Shown: positions 17,467-25,822, counted from the first letter of the stretch. The stretch is 61,884 nucleotides of DNA from MGBC163016 sp910588905 (GCA_948616985.1 CAPGDO010000011.1:1-61884), one strand, 5' to 3'. Notes: generated from the letters alone by a model not told the origin. Made by a program: numbers and translations.

Positions 17467-18720
17467 TTACATGCCCTCCACTTCGAAACGGGTCTTGAGC
17501 GCTTCTTGATGGATGGCATGATTGAGCGCCGTCTCCCGAGAGATGGCGCCATCCATGACCAGTTCGAACAGACCTTGGTCCATGGTCTTCATGCCCTCTT
17601 CAGCCCCTGCCGCAATGATGCTGTCGATCTGATGGGTCTTGCCCTCGCGAATGAGGTTCCGGATGGCAGGTGTGGCGATCATGATCTCGAACACCGGGAC
17701 GATCTTGCCATCGAGCGTCGGCACCAGCTGCTGGCTGACGACCGCTTGTAAGACCATAGAGAGCTGCATGCGGATCTGCCGCTGCTGGCTGGCTGGGAAG
17801 GAATCAACGATGCGGTCGATGGTGTTGGCAGCACTGGTAGTATGCAAGGTGGAGAACAGCAACTGCGCCATCTCGGCCGCTGTCATGGCTGCTGAGATGG
17901 TCTCCGTATCGCGCATCTCACCAAGGAGCAGGATATCCGGGGACTCGCGCAGCGCACTGCGCATGGCCTCGGCGAATGTAGCCACATCAGTGGGCACCTC
18001 GCGTTGGGTCACGATGCACTTGTCATGGGAGTGGACGTATTCGATGGGGTCCTCCATGGTGATGACATGGCCCTCGCGGTTATGGTTGATATCATCGATC
18101 AAGCAGGCCAGGGTGGATGATTTGCCTGCACCCGCAGGCCCCGTGACCAGCACGAGCCCTTTCTGCAGATTCGCAATGCGCATGACGCTGCCAGGGATGT
18201 TGTAGTCAACGGGATTCGGTAGCTGGAAGGGGATGACGCGGATGACGGCGCCCAGGGTACCCCTTTGGCGGAAGATGTTCGCACGGAAGCGTCCCACACC
18301 GGGAATAGCGAAGGAGAAGTCATCATCTTGGTTGTGATTCGCCTCAAAACGCTGAAGGGACCGGTGGGACAGCTGATAGATGGCTGCAACGATCCGCCGC
18401 GTATCCGCTGGCTTCAAGGGCGCAGAGCTCTGCCGATACTGATGCCCATCAGCGCGGTAGGTCAGGGGAAGCCCGGCTTCGATGAATACATCCGAGGCCT
18501 TGAATTCCACCATGCTCCGCAAGAATGCGCGGAGCTTCTCGATCTCAGCCTCCTCCACGGGTGCATCAGCTGGTGCGGAAGCCTGAGCACGGTTGACCTG
18601 GGCTGCTGGGGCAGGCGCCACCGCCGCCTCAGGGCGAACGGAAGCCTGGGCCTCGGGTATCTTCGTCGTCTTCGTAGATGACGCGCCGATGGCGCTCTGC
18701 AGAAAATCTTCCAGTTTCAT
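17467..18720 (-). CDS. PilT-type secretion/retraction ATPase
   Basis: A 417-residue cytoplasmic ATPase of the type II/IV secretion family. A low-complexity Ala/Pro linker (about 20-75) precedes a PilT-like N-terminal domain (ASDVFIEAGLPLTYRADG). Then come Walker A GPAGAGKSST (Lys200), the Asp-box region ITMEDPIEYVHSH, Walker B ILLLGEMRD and the His-box FSTLHTTSAANTIDR. These features fit the PilT/PilU group better than PilB/GspE, which carry a zinc Cys motif absent here. ATG at 18720 follows AAGGAGAAGGG; an upstream in-frame ATG lacks support. It ends an operon with a GspF/PilC-type platform and four pilin-like proteins, separated from the last of them by 98 bases. It may drive pilus retraction or, being the only ATPase here, the whole machine. 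Confidence 0.88.
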   Translation of the reverse strand: MKLEDFLQSAIGASSTKTTKIPEAQASVRPEAAVAPAPAAQVNRAQASAPADAPVEEAEIEKLRAFLRSMVEFKASDVFIEAGLPLTYRADGHQYRQSSAPLKPADTRRIVAAIYQLSHRSLQRFEANHNQDDDFSFAIPGVGRFRANIFRQRGTLGAVIRVIPFQLPNPVDYNIPGSVMRIANLQKGLVLVTGPAGAGKSSTLACLIDDINHNREGHVITMEDPIEYVHSHDKCIVTQREVPTDVATFAEAMRSALRESPDILLLGEMRDTETISAAMTAAEMAQLLFSTLHTTSAANTIDRIVDSFPASQQRQIRMQLSMVLQAVVSQQLVPTLDGKIVPVFEIMIATPAIRNLIREGKTHQIDSIIAAGAEEGMKTMDQGLFELVMDGAISRETALNHAIHQEALKTRFEVEGM

Positions 18721-18818
18721 AGAACCCTTCTCCTTCATACCGTCTTCGAGCGAGCCGTAGGCGCTCATGGCCTGCTATATCAGCTCTTCTCTCCTGTTCC
18801 CGTAATTCGTCACTGCTT

Positions 18819-19460
18819 TCAGTTCCCCGTCCAGAGCATCTCATTGCGCACAGCCTCATTCCAAGACCGGAACGTCTCCCATTGGAAGATGGTGTAGGTC
18901 CCGTCTGGATACAGGCCGATCATGCAAGCAAGGTTGAGGCCGCTCGGTGTCTTCAGGGTGAAGGTGACGCCTCCGGTGCAGCCTTCCATGGATTCAGCCA
19001 GGAAAGGGCTGATGGTTGGCTCCTGGGATGCCGTCTGACCTGACCCGAAGGGGTTGTCGTCAAGGGTGATGCTGCTCTGCCCCGAAGCCTTCGAAGGGGA
19101 GGCGCTGCTGGGGGTGAACGTCTCAAGAGACGCGGTCAATCCCACCGCTTGGGAGGCCTCAAGCTCCTCAGCGGCCGTGCAGATGCGCTGGGAGGCGTCG
19201 GAGATGGTACCGATGATGCGGCTTGGGCGGACATGGCCCTGGCGCACATTCGCCAGGATGCTGTCCACCTCCGAGAGCATGTATTGGGCTGCGCTCTCCT
19301 CAGCGTAGAGCTCTTGGCTGGTCTCAGCCTGCCGAGCAGAGAGATTGCCGGATGCCTGGGCCGTTACCACAGACAGAACACCCATGACCGCCAGACAGAG
19401 AGCGATGACCAGCACGAGCAGATTCAGGGAGCCCATGCGCATGGATGTTCTACGCGCCAT
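18819..19460 (-). CDS. Pilin-like single-span membrane protein (pilus operon)
   Basis: A 213-residue protein with an N-terminal MARRTSMRMGSLNLLVLVIALC segment: short basic leader ending in Gly, then one long hydrophobic helix, as in type IV prepilins, but without Glu at position 5. The rest is polar, with conserved-looking Cys pairs (RICTAAEE, MEGCTGG, LACMIGLYPDG). It overlaps the end of the preceding pilin-like gene by 11 bases, so it is translated in concert with it. I cannot assign a family. Its place between a GspF-type platform and a PilT-type ATPase suggests a minor pilin or pseudopilin. ATG at 19460 is preferred; the open frame extends upstream through the neighbouring gene and is not coding there. 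Confidence 0.75.
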   Translation of the reverse strand: MARRTSMRMGSLNLLVLVIALCLAVMGVLSVVTAQASGNLSARQAETSQELYAEESAAQYMLSEVDSILANVRQGHVRPSRIIGTISDASQRICTAAEELEASQAVGLTASLETFTPSSASPSKASGQSSITLDDNPFGSGQTASQEPTISPFLAESMEGCTGGVTFTLKTPSGLNLACMIGLYPDGTYTIFQWETFRSWNEAVRNEMLWTGN

Positions 19461-19875
19461 GATGAACGCCCCCCTCCGAGAGGTATCGGGAAGTAGACAG
19501 GGTATAGAGCTCTTCGTCATGGAGGCGAACGGAGATACGAGCATGATGGAGCACGCCAGCACTCTGAGGCTCCTCCTCTTGAGCGCACTCCACCTGGAAG
19601 CCGTCCACGTCCTGAGTCTGTGGCATGGAGACCGGATCGGCTTCGAAGCGCTCCGCTGCATTCGCGGCGATGGTGATAGCCCGGTTCAGGTCTGAGGCCT
19701 CTTGGCCCTTGACATAGGATGATCCCAGGATGGCCATGACCACCGCTACCAGCACCATGACACAGAGCAGGAGCAGCATGGCTTCTATCATGAAGGTATT
19801 GCGGAAGGTGGTCCTCTCTGGAGCCTTGCGAACGATGCGGAGGGCAATCCCCTTTGACCGGTCTGCGCGGCTCAT
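19450..19875 (-). CDS. Prepilin-like protein with FxIE-type N-terminal motif
   Basis: A 141-residue protein with a basic leader of about 26 residues followed by RNTFMIEAMLLLLCVMVLVA, which resembles the type IV prepilin motif (G/FTLIE...): a Glu sits at the expected fifth position of the hydrophobic stretch, though the residue at the cleavage point is Asn or Thr rather than Gly. The remainder is small, polar and globular with a single Cys. It overlaps its upstream neighbour by four bases (ATGA) and its downstream neighbour by 11. Most likely a minor pilin/pseudopilin. No prepilin peptidase gene is present in the window, so processing must be done by an enzyme encoded elsewhere, or not at all. 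Confidence 0.75.
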   Translation of the reverse strand: MSRADRSKGIALRIVRKAPERTTFRNTFMIEAMLLLLCVMVLVAVVMAILGSSYVKGQEASDLNRAITIAANAAERFEADPVSMPQTQDVDGFQVECAQEEEPQSAGVLHHARISVRLHDEELYTLSTSRYLSEGGVHHGA

Positions 19876-20354
19876 AAGGCTATTCCCTGCCCGATGGCGC
19901 CCTGGTCAGCGGCATGGAGATAGATATCTGTAGCGCCTTCATCCGTTTGGATGGTAAGCAGGCTGTTATCTATCTGGAACCCGAAGCTGTCCGTTGCCAT
20001 GACCACCGTAGCAGTGGTGGGGTTATAGGGCTGCCCCGCCAGGACGTATTCCTGCAAGAGCTCCCCCTGACAGAGATAGAAGCGGGTGACGAAGGTGCCC
20101 GCATCCACCCGTTCCACCATTGCCAATGCCGGACCCTCCGGCCCTTCGTCCATACGGACGGAATCGTAGCTATCAAGACCTTTGATGCAGTTGACGATGG
20201 CCCCGTTCGCAAAGCGCAGATTGTCTGACTGACCCTTCTCGGTGACCAGACCGCTGTAGACGCGCACGCCCGCCACCAGAGAGAGCAACAGAGCCACGAT
20301 GAAGAGGACGAACAGCACCAGCGCTGTCACCCGTGCGAAGATGTTGTCCTTCAT
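19872..20354 (-). CDS. DUF4860-like pilin-associated membrane protein
   Basis: A 160-residue protein with one N-terminal hydrophobic span (VTALVLFVLFIVALLLSLVAG) and a small extracellular domain containing GAIVNCIKGLDSYDSV, FVTRFYLCQGELLQEYVL and LLTIQTDEG. This layout fits the DUF4860 family as I remember it, which occurs in pilus-type operons of Coriobacteriia; the match is by eye only. The ATGA overlap with the upstream gene and a second ATGA overlap with the downstream gene place it firmly in the operon. No catalytic motif is apparent. A pseudopilin-like structural role is the simplest reading. Confidence 0.7.
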   Translation of the reverse strand: MKDNIFARVTALVLFVLFIVALLLSLVAGVRVYSGLVTEKGQSDNLRFANGAIVNCIKGLDSYDSVRMDEGPEGPALAMVERVDAGTFVTRFYLCQGELLQEYVLAGQPYNPTTATVVMATDSFGFQIDNSLLTIQTDEGATDIYLHAADQGAIGQGIAL

Positions 20355-20686
20355 CTCAGCTCCACTACCACTGACGGCGGAAGATTAGCCGCGAAGCTGT
20401 CATAGAAGATGCGGTAGGTGTCCTGATTCACCGTAAGGCCGTAGTTCTCTTCCAGGTATTCCAATGAGGAGGGGTAAGCGCCCTCTATGGCAAAGCACTG
20501 CTTGGCAGAATCCAAGATGGATTGGCGCACGGACACGGTGCCTTGCTCTTCGGACTGCACCTTCGCCAACCCCAAGGACATCCAAGCGAAGATGAGCACC
20601 ACGACGCAGAGGACAGCGACCACCAGACCCAAGCCCAACGATGAGCCTTGGGTCTCCTTCTGAGGCATGTCCACTGCGTTCGCCAC
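20351..20686 (-). CDS. Small pilin-like membrane protein
   Basis: A 111-residue protein starting at GTG (20686) with AGGGG nine bases upstream, overlapping the platform gene stop region. A 20-residue polar leader ending in TQGSSLGLGLV is followed by one long hydrophobic helix and a small domain with QCFAIEGAYPSSLEYLEENY, a stretch similar to the region after the helix in type IV and GspG-like pilins (the AIEGAYPSSLEYL part recalls Y-P/T-x-L-x-x-L motifs). It is the first of four consecutive small genes after the GspF-type gene. It could be the main pilin of this system, but no Glu5 is present. Confidence 0.72.
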   Translation of the reverse strand: MANAVDMPQKETQGSSLGLGLVVAVLCVVVLIFAWMSLGLAKVQSEEQGTVSVRQSILDSAKQCFAIEGAYPSSLEYLEENYGLTVNQDTYRIFYDSFAANLPPSVVVELR

Positions 20687-20698
20687 CAGACCGAACCC

Positions 20699-21751
20699 CT
20701 AACCGATGGATCCCATGATGCCGATCAGGGGGAGCATGACGGCGATGAGGGTGAGGGCAACAGCTATGGTGACGAAGGCGGCAAGCGCCGGTTCGATACG
20801 GTCTATCAAGGCATCGAAGCCGCCGATGGCGTCATCGAAGAGCTCATCGGACAGGCTCATGAGAGCGTCGTCAAGCTGACCGGAGCGCATGCCGAAGGTA
20901 AGCATACGGACGTGCATGGGGTCATAGACCTGGAAATCCCCCACGGCCTGGATGAGGCTGCGAGCGCGGATGGGCTCTATCATGGCCTGATAGGCAGCCT
21001 TGACCCGATTGCGCAGCTTGTCGTGCTCGATGGTGTTCAGGGACGCCGCCATGGCATCATCGGAATTGACACCGCTGGCCGTGTACACGGCCAAGGTAGA
21101 GGTGAACCGCGCCTGGGCCAGTTCGAAGAAGGGCTTCTTCGTACCCGGGAACCTCTCGAAGCTGTGGAGCAGCTTCAGGCGCCCCTTCGCGCTATGGCTG
21201 CGCACGAAAGCAACAAGCACCATGAGGGTGCACAGGACGGTGATGGCCAGGGCCACCCAACCGATGCCGATGCCCACATCCACCATAGAGAACGAAGACG
21301 CCGCCAAGCCACCCGCCATGTTCTGGTACACATCCAGGAACACCGGCAGGATGGCCGCCACGGTGAAGCCCAGCACCACGCTCATGACGCAGAGGATGAT
21401 GGCGGGATAGGTGACGGAAGAGCGAATCTTCAAGAACAGCCGGTCCTCTTCGTCATAGTAGCTCGCCAAGGCCTTGAGCGTGTCTTCCAGATGCCCTGTG
21501 CGCTCACCGGCTTTGACCATGTCTATGGCATAGACGGGGAATGCACCTGCCCCTTCCATGGCCTGAGAGAGCTTCTTGCCATGGATGAGGTGATCGTAGA
21601 CGTGGAGGCAGGTCTTCTCCAGCTTGCGCTCTTCGCTGTTCTCGGCAAGCATGTGCACCGCTTCATCAGTCTGGATGCCCACCGACAGCATGAGCGCTAC
21701 GTTCTCGAAGAACGTCTCGAGCTCAGCGCTTTTCAGTATGGTTTCGGCCAC
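20699..21751 (-). CDS. GspF/PilC-type inner membrane platform protein
   Basis: A 350-residue type II secretion F-domain protein. Two F domains are seen: LETFFENVALMLSVGIQTDEA with MVKAGERTGHLEDTL in the first half, and RFTSTLAVYTASGVNSDDA with FGMRSGQLDDALMSL in the second. Three hydrophobic spans (about residues 140-170, 185-215 and 325-345) complete the usual fold. Such proteins anchor pilus or pseudopilus assembly in the membrane and contact the ATPase. GTG at 21751 is preferred because GGAAGGAAAGG lies a few bases upstream; longer in-frame starts would overlap the lipoprotein gene and lack a ribosome site. It is followed after 12 bases by four pilin-like genes. Confidence 0.88.
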   Translation of the reverse strand: MAETILKSAELETFFENVALMLSVGIQTDEAVHMLAENSEERKLEKTCLHVYDHLIHGKKLSQAMEGAGAFPVYAIDMVKAGERTGHLEDTLKALASYYDEEDRLFLKIRSSVTYPAIILCVMSVVLGFTVAAILPVFLDVYQNMAGGLAASSFSMVDVGIGIGWVALAITVLCTLMVLVAFVRSHSAKGRLKLLHSFERFPGTKKPFFELAQARFTSTLAVYTASGVNSDDAMAASLNTIEHDKLRNRVKAAYQAMIEPIRARSLIQAVGDFQVYDPMHVRMLTFGMRSGQLDDALMSLSDELFDDAIGGFDALIDRIEPALAAFVTIAVALTLIAVMLPLIGIMGSIG

Positions 21752-21803
21752 CGTGCCTTTCCTTCCCCTTGCATCCCCTGATGCCATCCGCGGTTGCGGA
21801 GCC

Positions 21804-22814
21804 TCAGTAGGTATACCTCGTATTATACGTAGTGCCATCCCCTATATAACCAGCATTGCCCCCCTGAGCGGAGGCGAAGGTCAAGTCTATCCTGGTCCAT
21901 TCGTCAGGACCCACCGTGATCTCAGCTGAGACCCACTCCCCGTCAATATATACCATGTTCCACGCGTGATACACATCGTTGGGCGAAACATAGCCCGTCA
22001 CGATCTGGCAGGGGATCCCCAAGCTACGGAACATGGCCGCCGCCAAGGACGCATAATCGAAACAGATGCCCGTCTGGGCAGCAAGGGTATCATCCGGGTT
22101 GGGAACGTAGCCCGTGGTGTTCGAAAGCTGTTCCGCCTTGGCGGTGTCATAGGTGATGGTATGGGTCATCCAGTCATAGATGCTGCGGACCACATCTCCT
22201 TCATTCGTGGCATCTTTGGCCAGCTCGAACGCCTTCTTCACACAGGCGCTGTTGGCAGTGAAATCACAGAAGACGTTCGGATGCAGATAGGGAGCGAACT
22301 CGCTTTCCAGTTGCACGTCCGCCGTTGTGGAAGCTACTTCTACGTAATTGCTGCCGCCGGTGTTCTGCATGATGCGAAACGAATAGGCGCCGTCTCCCAT
22401 ATTGAGGGGCGCGATGAGCGGAGCTCCTTCGGTGGACATGTCGTAGTTGTAGCTTTGGTCCCCCTTGGTGATCAGCAGCTTCAAACGGCTTGAGGCCGTA
22501 GCACTAGCGCCCACATAACCCTGAGCGCAGGTGGAGGTATCGATTGCGGCATCGGCAGTGAGCTGAGAGGTGGCCTCATCGAAGGTGGCAGTGATCACTG
22601 AGGACGGCTCAGTATAGGGAGGACCGGACGTGGTGCCATCCCCCTGGTCAGAGGATTGGGAAGCTGGCTTGCCCTCAGAAGCAGATCCACCGCTGGGCCG
22701 CGCTTCAGAGGAACCGCCGCAGCCTGTCAACAGGGCCAGGGCGCACAGGGCCATCAAGGCCGCCAGAGCAACCTGGAGAACCCTGCGCCACACGAAGATG
22801 CATCCCTGCGTCAC
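21804..22814 (-). CDS. Transglutaminase-like lipoprotein
   Basis: A 336-residue lipoprotein: hydrophobic signal with lipobox LLTGC (Cys32), then a Ser/Gly-rich linker. The C-terminal half is a transglutaminase-like (papain-fold) domain with GICFDYASLAAA (Cys251), VYHAWNMVYIDGEW (His283) and RIDLTFA (Asp310), the complete catalytic triad. Related bacterial domains are proteases, amidases or cross-linking enzymes on the cell surface. It begins at GTG 22814 (a downstream GTG at residue 8 is an alternative), 21 bases after the wall-hydrolase gene and 52 bases before the GspF-type gene. A role in trimming wall or cross-linking pilus components is inferred from the operon; the true substrate is unknown. 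Confidence 0.85.
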   Translation of the reverse strand: MTQGCIFVWRRVLQVALAALMALCALALLTGCGGSSEARPSGGSASEGKPASQSSDQGDGTTSGPPYTEPSSVITATFDEATSQLTADAAIDTSTCAQGYVGASATASSRLKLLITKGDQSYNYDMSTEGAPLIAPLNMGDGAYSFRIMQNTGGSNYVEVASTTADVQLESEFAPYLHPNVFCDFTANSACVKKAFELAKDATNEGDVVRSIYDWMTHTITYDTAKAEQLSNTTGYVPNPDDTLAAQTGICFDYASLAAAMFRSLGIPCQIVTGYVSPNDVYHAWNMVYIDGEWVSAEITVGPDEWTRIDLTFASAQGGNAGYIGDGTTYNTRYTY

Positions 22815-22835
22815 CGCGAACCGTACCTTTGCGCT

Positions 22836-24368
22836 CTAGACGCGGCTGCCCGCAGAAGCCGTATCAACGGGCTGGGTGCTGATGAGCCGCTTCGCGAAAG
22901 CGGGAGGATCCGCCTCCAGAGATGTGATGGCATTGCACCCCGTCCGGGTGGTGGACTCGATGTAATAGCCGTCGGCCAGGTACATGCCCACATGGCCCAC
23001 GGTGTTGTGATCGTCTATGAAGAACAGCAGATCCCCCATGTGGAGGTCGGCGAAATCAACGTCTTCGCCCTGGGTGCACTGATAATAGGTGGTGCGGGGA
23101 AGCTGCCATCCCAGAGCTTCACGATAGGCCAGCTGCACGAAGCCGGAGCAATCAAGCCCCACATCAGGGTCAGTGCCACCCCACAGATAGCGCGTGCCCA
23201 GATGAGAGGTGGCTTCCGCCACCAAATCTGCCAGCGTACGCTCTTCTGTCACCGTGTCACCCGTTTCCGGATCAGTGACATCCACGGTGAGTGCATGGGT
23301 CAGCTCAAAGGGCAGCGGCGCGTCATAGCGGACGAGGTCATAATCGGCCACCAGCTGCTTGATGCGGGCGAGATAGCCCTCATCAAGGGAGCGCGCATTC
23401 CCGATCAACTGAACCGCTTGTTCCCAGGTGAGTGCATTCGCCTTGGTGGGAGTGCCGAAGCGCGCGGCGCCTTCGCCCGTGAGCTGCTGGGCATGGTCCT
23501 CCAGGGAATCCATCATGGTGTCATAGGTGCGATAGGCACCATCGGCGGATCCCTTGATGTTGAAGAGGTTATTGTTCGGAGCCTCAGCCTGGGAGGCAGT
23601 GCCTGACTCGGATTCGATGATCGCTTGAGCGATCATGACCGACGCATAGAGATCATAGTCTTGAGCGACCTGACGCGCCTGCTCCCCTACCGCAGCGATG
23701 AACTGAGCGGTGGTGAAGTCTTCGGTGTAACGGGTCATGGTGAAGGAGGTATTTCCCTCATAGGACCAGACAGGGTAGAGAGCCGAGAGGTCAGAAAGGT
23801 CTTCCGCAAACTGACCGCCCTCTTCGGGATCAGGGCTCACCGGAGCCTCGGGGGCTTCGGGAACCGAAGGCTCCTCAGGGACTGAGGCGGTGGGATCATC
23901 CGGGTCGGCCGGGATCTCGGGGCTCGGGTCAACATCCCCTTCGCCGCTTTCCCCCGGAGCCGGGTCAGGAGCAGGGCTTGGAGCCGGATCAGGGTCAGCA
24001 GGAGCAAGCTCAGCCATCAGAGCTTTCAACTCAGCGCTCAGGTCAGGAGAGATGCCAGCCAGGACAGTGAAGTCAATGGTGAGGAGCTCGTCATAGGTAG
24101 GAGTGATGCCAGCCAGATAGCAGTCGACCACATCTTTCCCTGCATAAGACGGCTCTTCGGCCGGGGTCTCCTCAACGATAGCCTCTTCAAGGACAGCGGC
24201 CTCTTCAAGAGCTGCATCCTCTTCCAAGGCCTGAGCCTCAAAGGTTGCCTGATGAGCTACGGGGATAGCGCCCATGGCCAGCAGGAATGACAGGCCGCCC
24301 ACAGCACATTTTGCGGACAGAGAAAGGCGCTTCGTGCCTTCCTTGGATCCGAAGATGTCTTTCACCAT
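22836..24368 (-). CDS. Exported peptidoglycan hydrolase: GH73 glucosaminidase plus NlpC/P60
   Basis: A 510-residue exported protein. A signal peptide ends near AHQATFEAQA. A Glu/Ala-rich then Pro/Asp-rich region (to about 195) may span the wall. A GH73 N-acetylglucosaminidase domain follows (SVMIAQAIIESESGTASQA, candidate catalytic Glu252; NNNLFNIKG), then an NlpC/P60 endopeptidase domain (YLWGGTDPDVGLDCSGFV with Cys407, HVGMY with His459). It should cut both glycan strands and stem peptides. ATG at 24368 has AAGGAAGGTG upstream. It heads an operon with a transglutaminase-like lipoprotein and pilus-type genes, so it may open the wall for pilus passage. Domain assignments are strong; the pilus link is contextual. 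Confidence 0.9.
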   Translation of the reverse strand: MVKDIFGSKEGTKRLSLSAKCAVGGLSFLLAMGAIPVAHQATFEAQALEEDAALEEAAVLEEAIVEETPAEEPSYAGKDVVDCYLAGITPTYDELLTIDFTVLAGISPDLSAELKALMAELAPADPDPAPSPAPDPAPGESGEGDVDPSPEIPADPDDPTASVPEEPSVPEAPEAPVSPDPEEGGQFAEDLSDLSALYPVWSYEGNTSFTMTRYTEDFTTAQFIAAVGEQARQVAQDYDLYASVMIAQAIIESESGTASQAEAPNNNLFNIKGSADGAYRTYDTMMDSLEDHAQQLTGEGAARFGTPTKANALTWEQAVQLIGNARSLDEGYLARIKQLVADYDLVRYDAPLPFELTHALTVDVTDPETGDTVTEERTLADLVAEATSHLGTRYLWGGTDPDVGLDCSGFVQLAYREALGWQLPRTTYYQCTQGEDVDFADLHMGDLLFFIDDHNTVGHVGMYLADGYYIESTTRTGCNAITSLEADPPAFAKRLISTQPVDTASAGSRV

Positions 24369-24515
24369 AGGTATCACCTTCCTTTGGGTGACATCCTATC
24401 ATGCTTGACTGGGGAACTTGAAGGGGGTGCATGCCCTTTGCGGGATATGCGCACAACAAGAACTGCACCGAAAAGCGCATGAGGATGGAGCCCGCATGTT
24501 AGGGGGATCGCAGTG

Positions 24516-24938
24516 CTAATTCATCACGTGGTTCGCCACGCGACCGCGCACCTGGATGTTCCGAGGCGTACGACCGAGGATGTTGTCTTGGAAATCATCG
24601 ACATCCTGCGAGAAGCCCAGGCGGCGGCGCACGACAACGACTCCGTAGAGAATCGTGATGGTTACTCCGCTGGCCATGAGCCAATGGGTCCAGCAATGAG
24701 GTCTGTCGAAAGCGCTCAAGGGGGTCTCGTCATCTTCGATGGCCTCTTCGGAAAGCGCAGCCTCATCTTCTACTGCCGCTGCTTCCACAGCATCCGCTTC
24801 ATCGGCCCAGGCAACGTCAGAAGATACCCCGGAGAACAAGAGGGCCGCTAGCATCAACAACGAAAGGCCCACGAGGCTGAGCCTATCCCTCAGGATTCGC
24901 CGAGCGCGCTGATCTGATCCGATGCTCTGGTGGTTCAT
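24516..24938 (-). CDS. Small exported/membrane protein with DDETPLS motif
   Basis: A 140-residue protein. A hydrophobic export signal (LSLVGLSLLMLAALLFSGV) ends near AWADEADA; an acidic stretch leads to IEDDETPLSAFDRP, then a second hydrophobic helix (WLMASGVTITILYGVVVV) and a basic cytoplasmic tail of about 40 residues. No known domain. The IEDDETPLS segment before a membrane helix repeats the pattern of two larger surface proteins in this window. ATG at 24938 is chosen for AAGGGGAAG upstream. It lies upstream of the wall-hydrolase gene on the same strand with 147 bases between, and is divergent from a winged-helix regulator. It may be a small membrane partner of the pilus system; this is speculative. 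Confidence 0.7.
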   Translation of the reverse strand: MNHQSIGSDQRARRILRDRLSLVGLSLLMLAALLFSGVSSDVAWADEADAVEAAAVEDEAALSEEAIEDDETPLSAFDRPHCWTHWLMASGVTITILYGVVVVRRRLGFSQDVDDFQDNILGRTPRNIQVRGRVANHVMN

Positions 24939-24984
24939 GCCGCTTCCCCTTCGAAGACTGACAGACTGTCTTGGCCTGGACCGC

Positions 24985-25042
24985 ATTATCCACCCTTTTA
25001 AGGGTGGAAGACCACTGAGGACCAGCGAATAGACGGTATAAT
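24985..25042. promoter_or_regulatory. Divergent promoter region with palindromic operator candidate
   Basis: The palindrome CCACCCTT-tt-AAGGGTGG (24990-25007) abuts a minus-strand GATAAT -10 (24985-24990) for the small membrane protein gene. A plus-strand TATAAT (25037-25042) serves the winged-helix regulator gene starting at 25112. The regulator is the natural candidate to bind the palindrome and control both genes. The -35 boxes are weak. Confidence 0.5.
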
Positions 25043-25111
25043 GACAGGATAATGATAGTGTATTGCATCGGTTGAGCCTGTCGACGGTACTGGAACGGGA
25101 GCGAGGGCCTC

Positions 25112-25786
25112 ATGGGCACGTATAACATCACCGTCCATCGCACGAAATGGAGCAACGACCTGCTGCCCCTCATCTGCGGCATCAGCAATGCGGGAGGGGG
25201 CCGATTGATCATCCCCTCAGAGGAGAAACGGCACGCGCTTAGCATTCGCCGCATGCGGCGTCCGTTCGAATCCATCCCTTCCACCGTCCTGCAGGAATTG
25301 GGGATATCCTGCACGGCAGAGCCCGTGATGGAAGGAGCCGTGCTCAGCCTAGAGGTGAACATCCCCGCCTCAGCGGAGCCGGTGGCCTATAACGGCATCT
25401 ACTATCTCTATACGGATGAGGGGACGGAATCCATGAGCCTGGCAGAGCTCAGGGAGCGCACCCAGACCTCTTCCCTCCCCGGGCAAGAGGAGCACAAGGG
25501 TCCCAAGGGAAGGCAGGACACCCCCACCTCAAGGTCGGCAGAACCCGTCGGTCAGACCTTCGAAGAGCGGTCCATCGCGGCTGCCGAGGAGCTCGACCTG
25601 ACCATCACCGACGAATACGTTCTGAAGGTGCTGAAGACGAACGGCCGCGTTCCAGCTCCGCGCATCGCCGACCTTCTGAAAGTGAGCGAGAGCACCATTC
25701 GCCGCTCCCTCAGGCGCCTCAAGGATCATGGATTCATCAAGCGGGTCGGATCCAACAAGGCAGGCTATTGGAAGGTGCTGCGTTAG
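25112..25786 (+). CDS. DNA-binding regulator: AlbA/Schlafen-like domain plus winged helix
   Basis: A 224-residue soluble protein. The first 100 residues (TKWSNDLLPLICGISNAGGG ... NGIYYLYTDEGTESMS) resemble the end of an AlbA_2/Schlafen-type DNA-binding domain, with GGRLIIPSEE and the NGIYYLR-like motif, but are shorter than usual and lack an obvious ATPase. A low-complexity linker (about 115-145) leads to a winged helix-turn-helix (residues about 165-224): TDEYVLKVLKTNGRVPAPRI then LLKVSESTIRRSLRRLKDHG. It is divergent from a surface protein gene, with a palindrome between. Likely a transcription factor; ligand and targets are unknown. Confidence 0.78.
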   Translation: MGTYNITVHRTKWSNDLLPLICGISNAGGGRLIIPSEEKRHALSIRRMRRPFESIPSTVLQELGISCTAEPVMEGAVLSLEVNIPASAEPVAYNGIYYLYTDEGTESMSLAELRERTQTSSLPGQEEHKGPKGRQDTPTSRSAEPVGQTFEERSIAAAEELDLTITDEYVLKVLKTNGRVPAPRIADLLKVSESTIRRSLRRLKDHGFIKRVGSNKAGYWKVLR

Positions 25787-25822
25787 GAGCCCTCCCCCTG
25801 AAACCGCAGAGTGGGTTGGATT

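Noticed and set aside
24369..24515. Possible c-di-AMP riboswitch before the wall-hydrolase gene
   Set aside because: Such switches often precede NlpC/P60 genes, but the 147-base region shows no stem set or conserved bases I could match.
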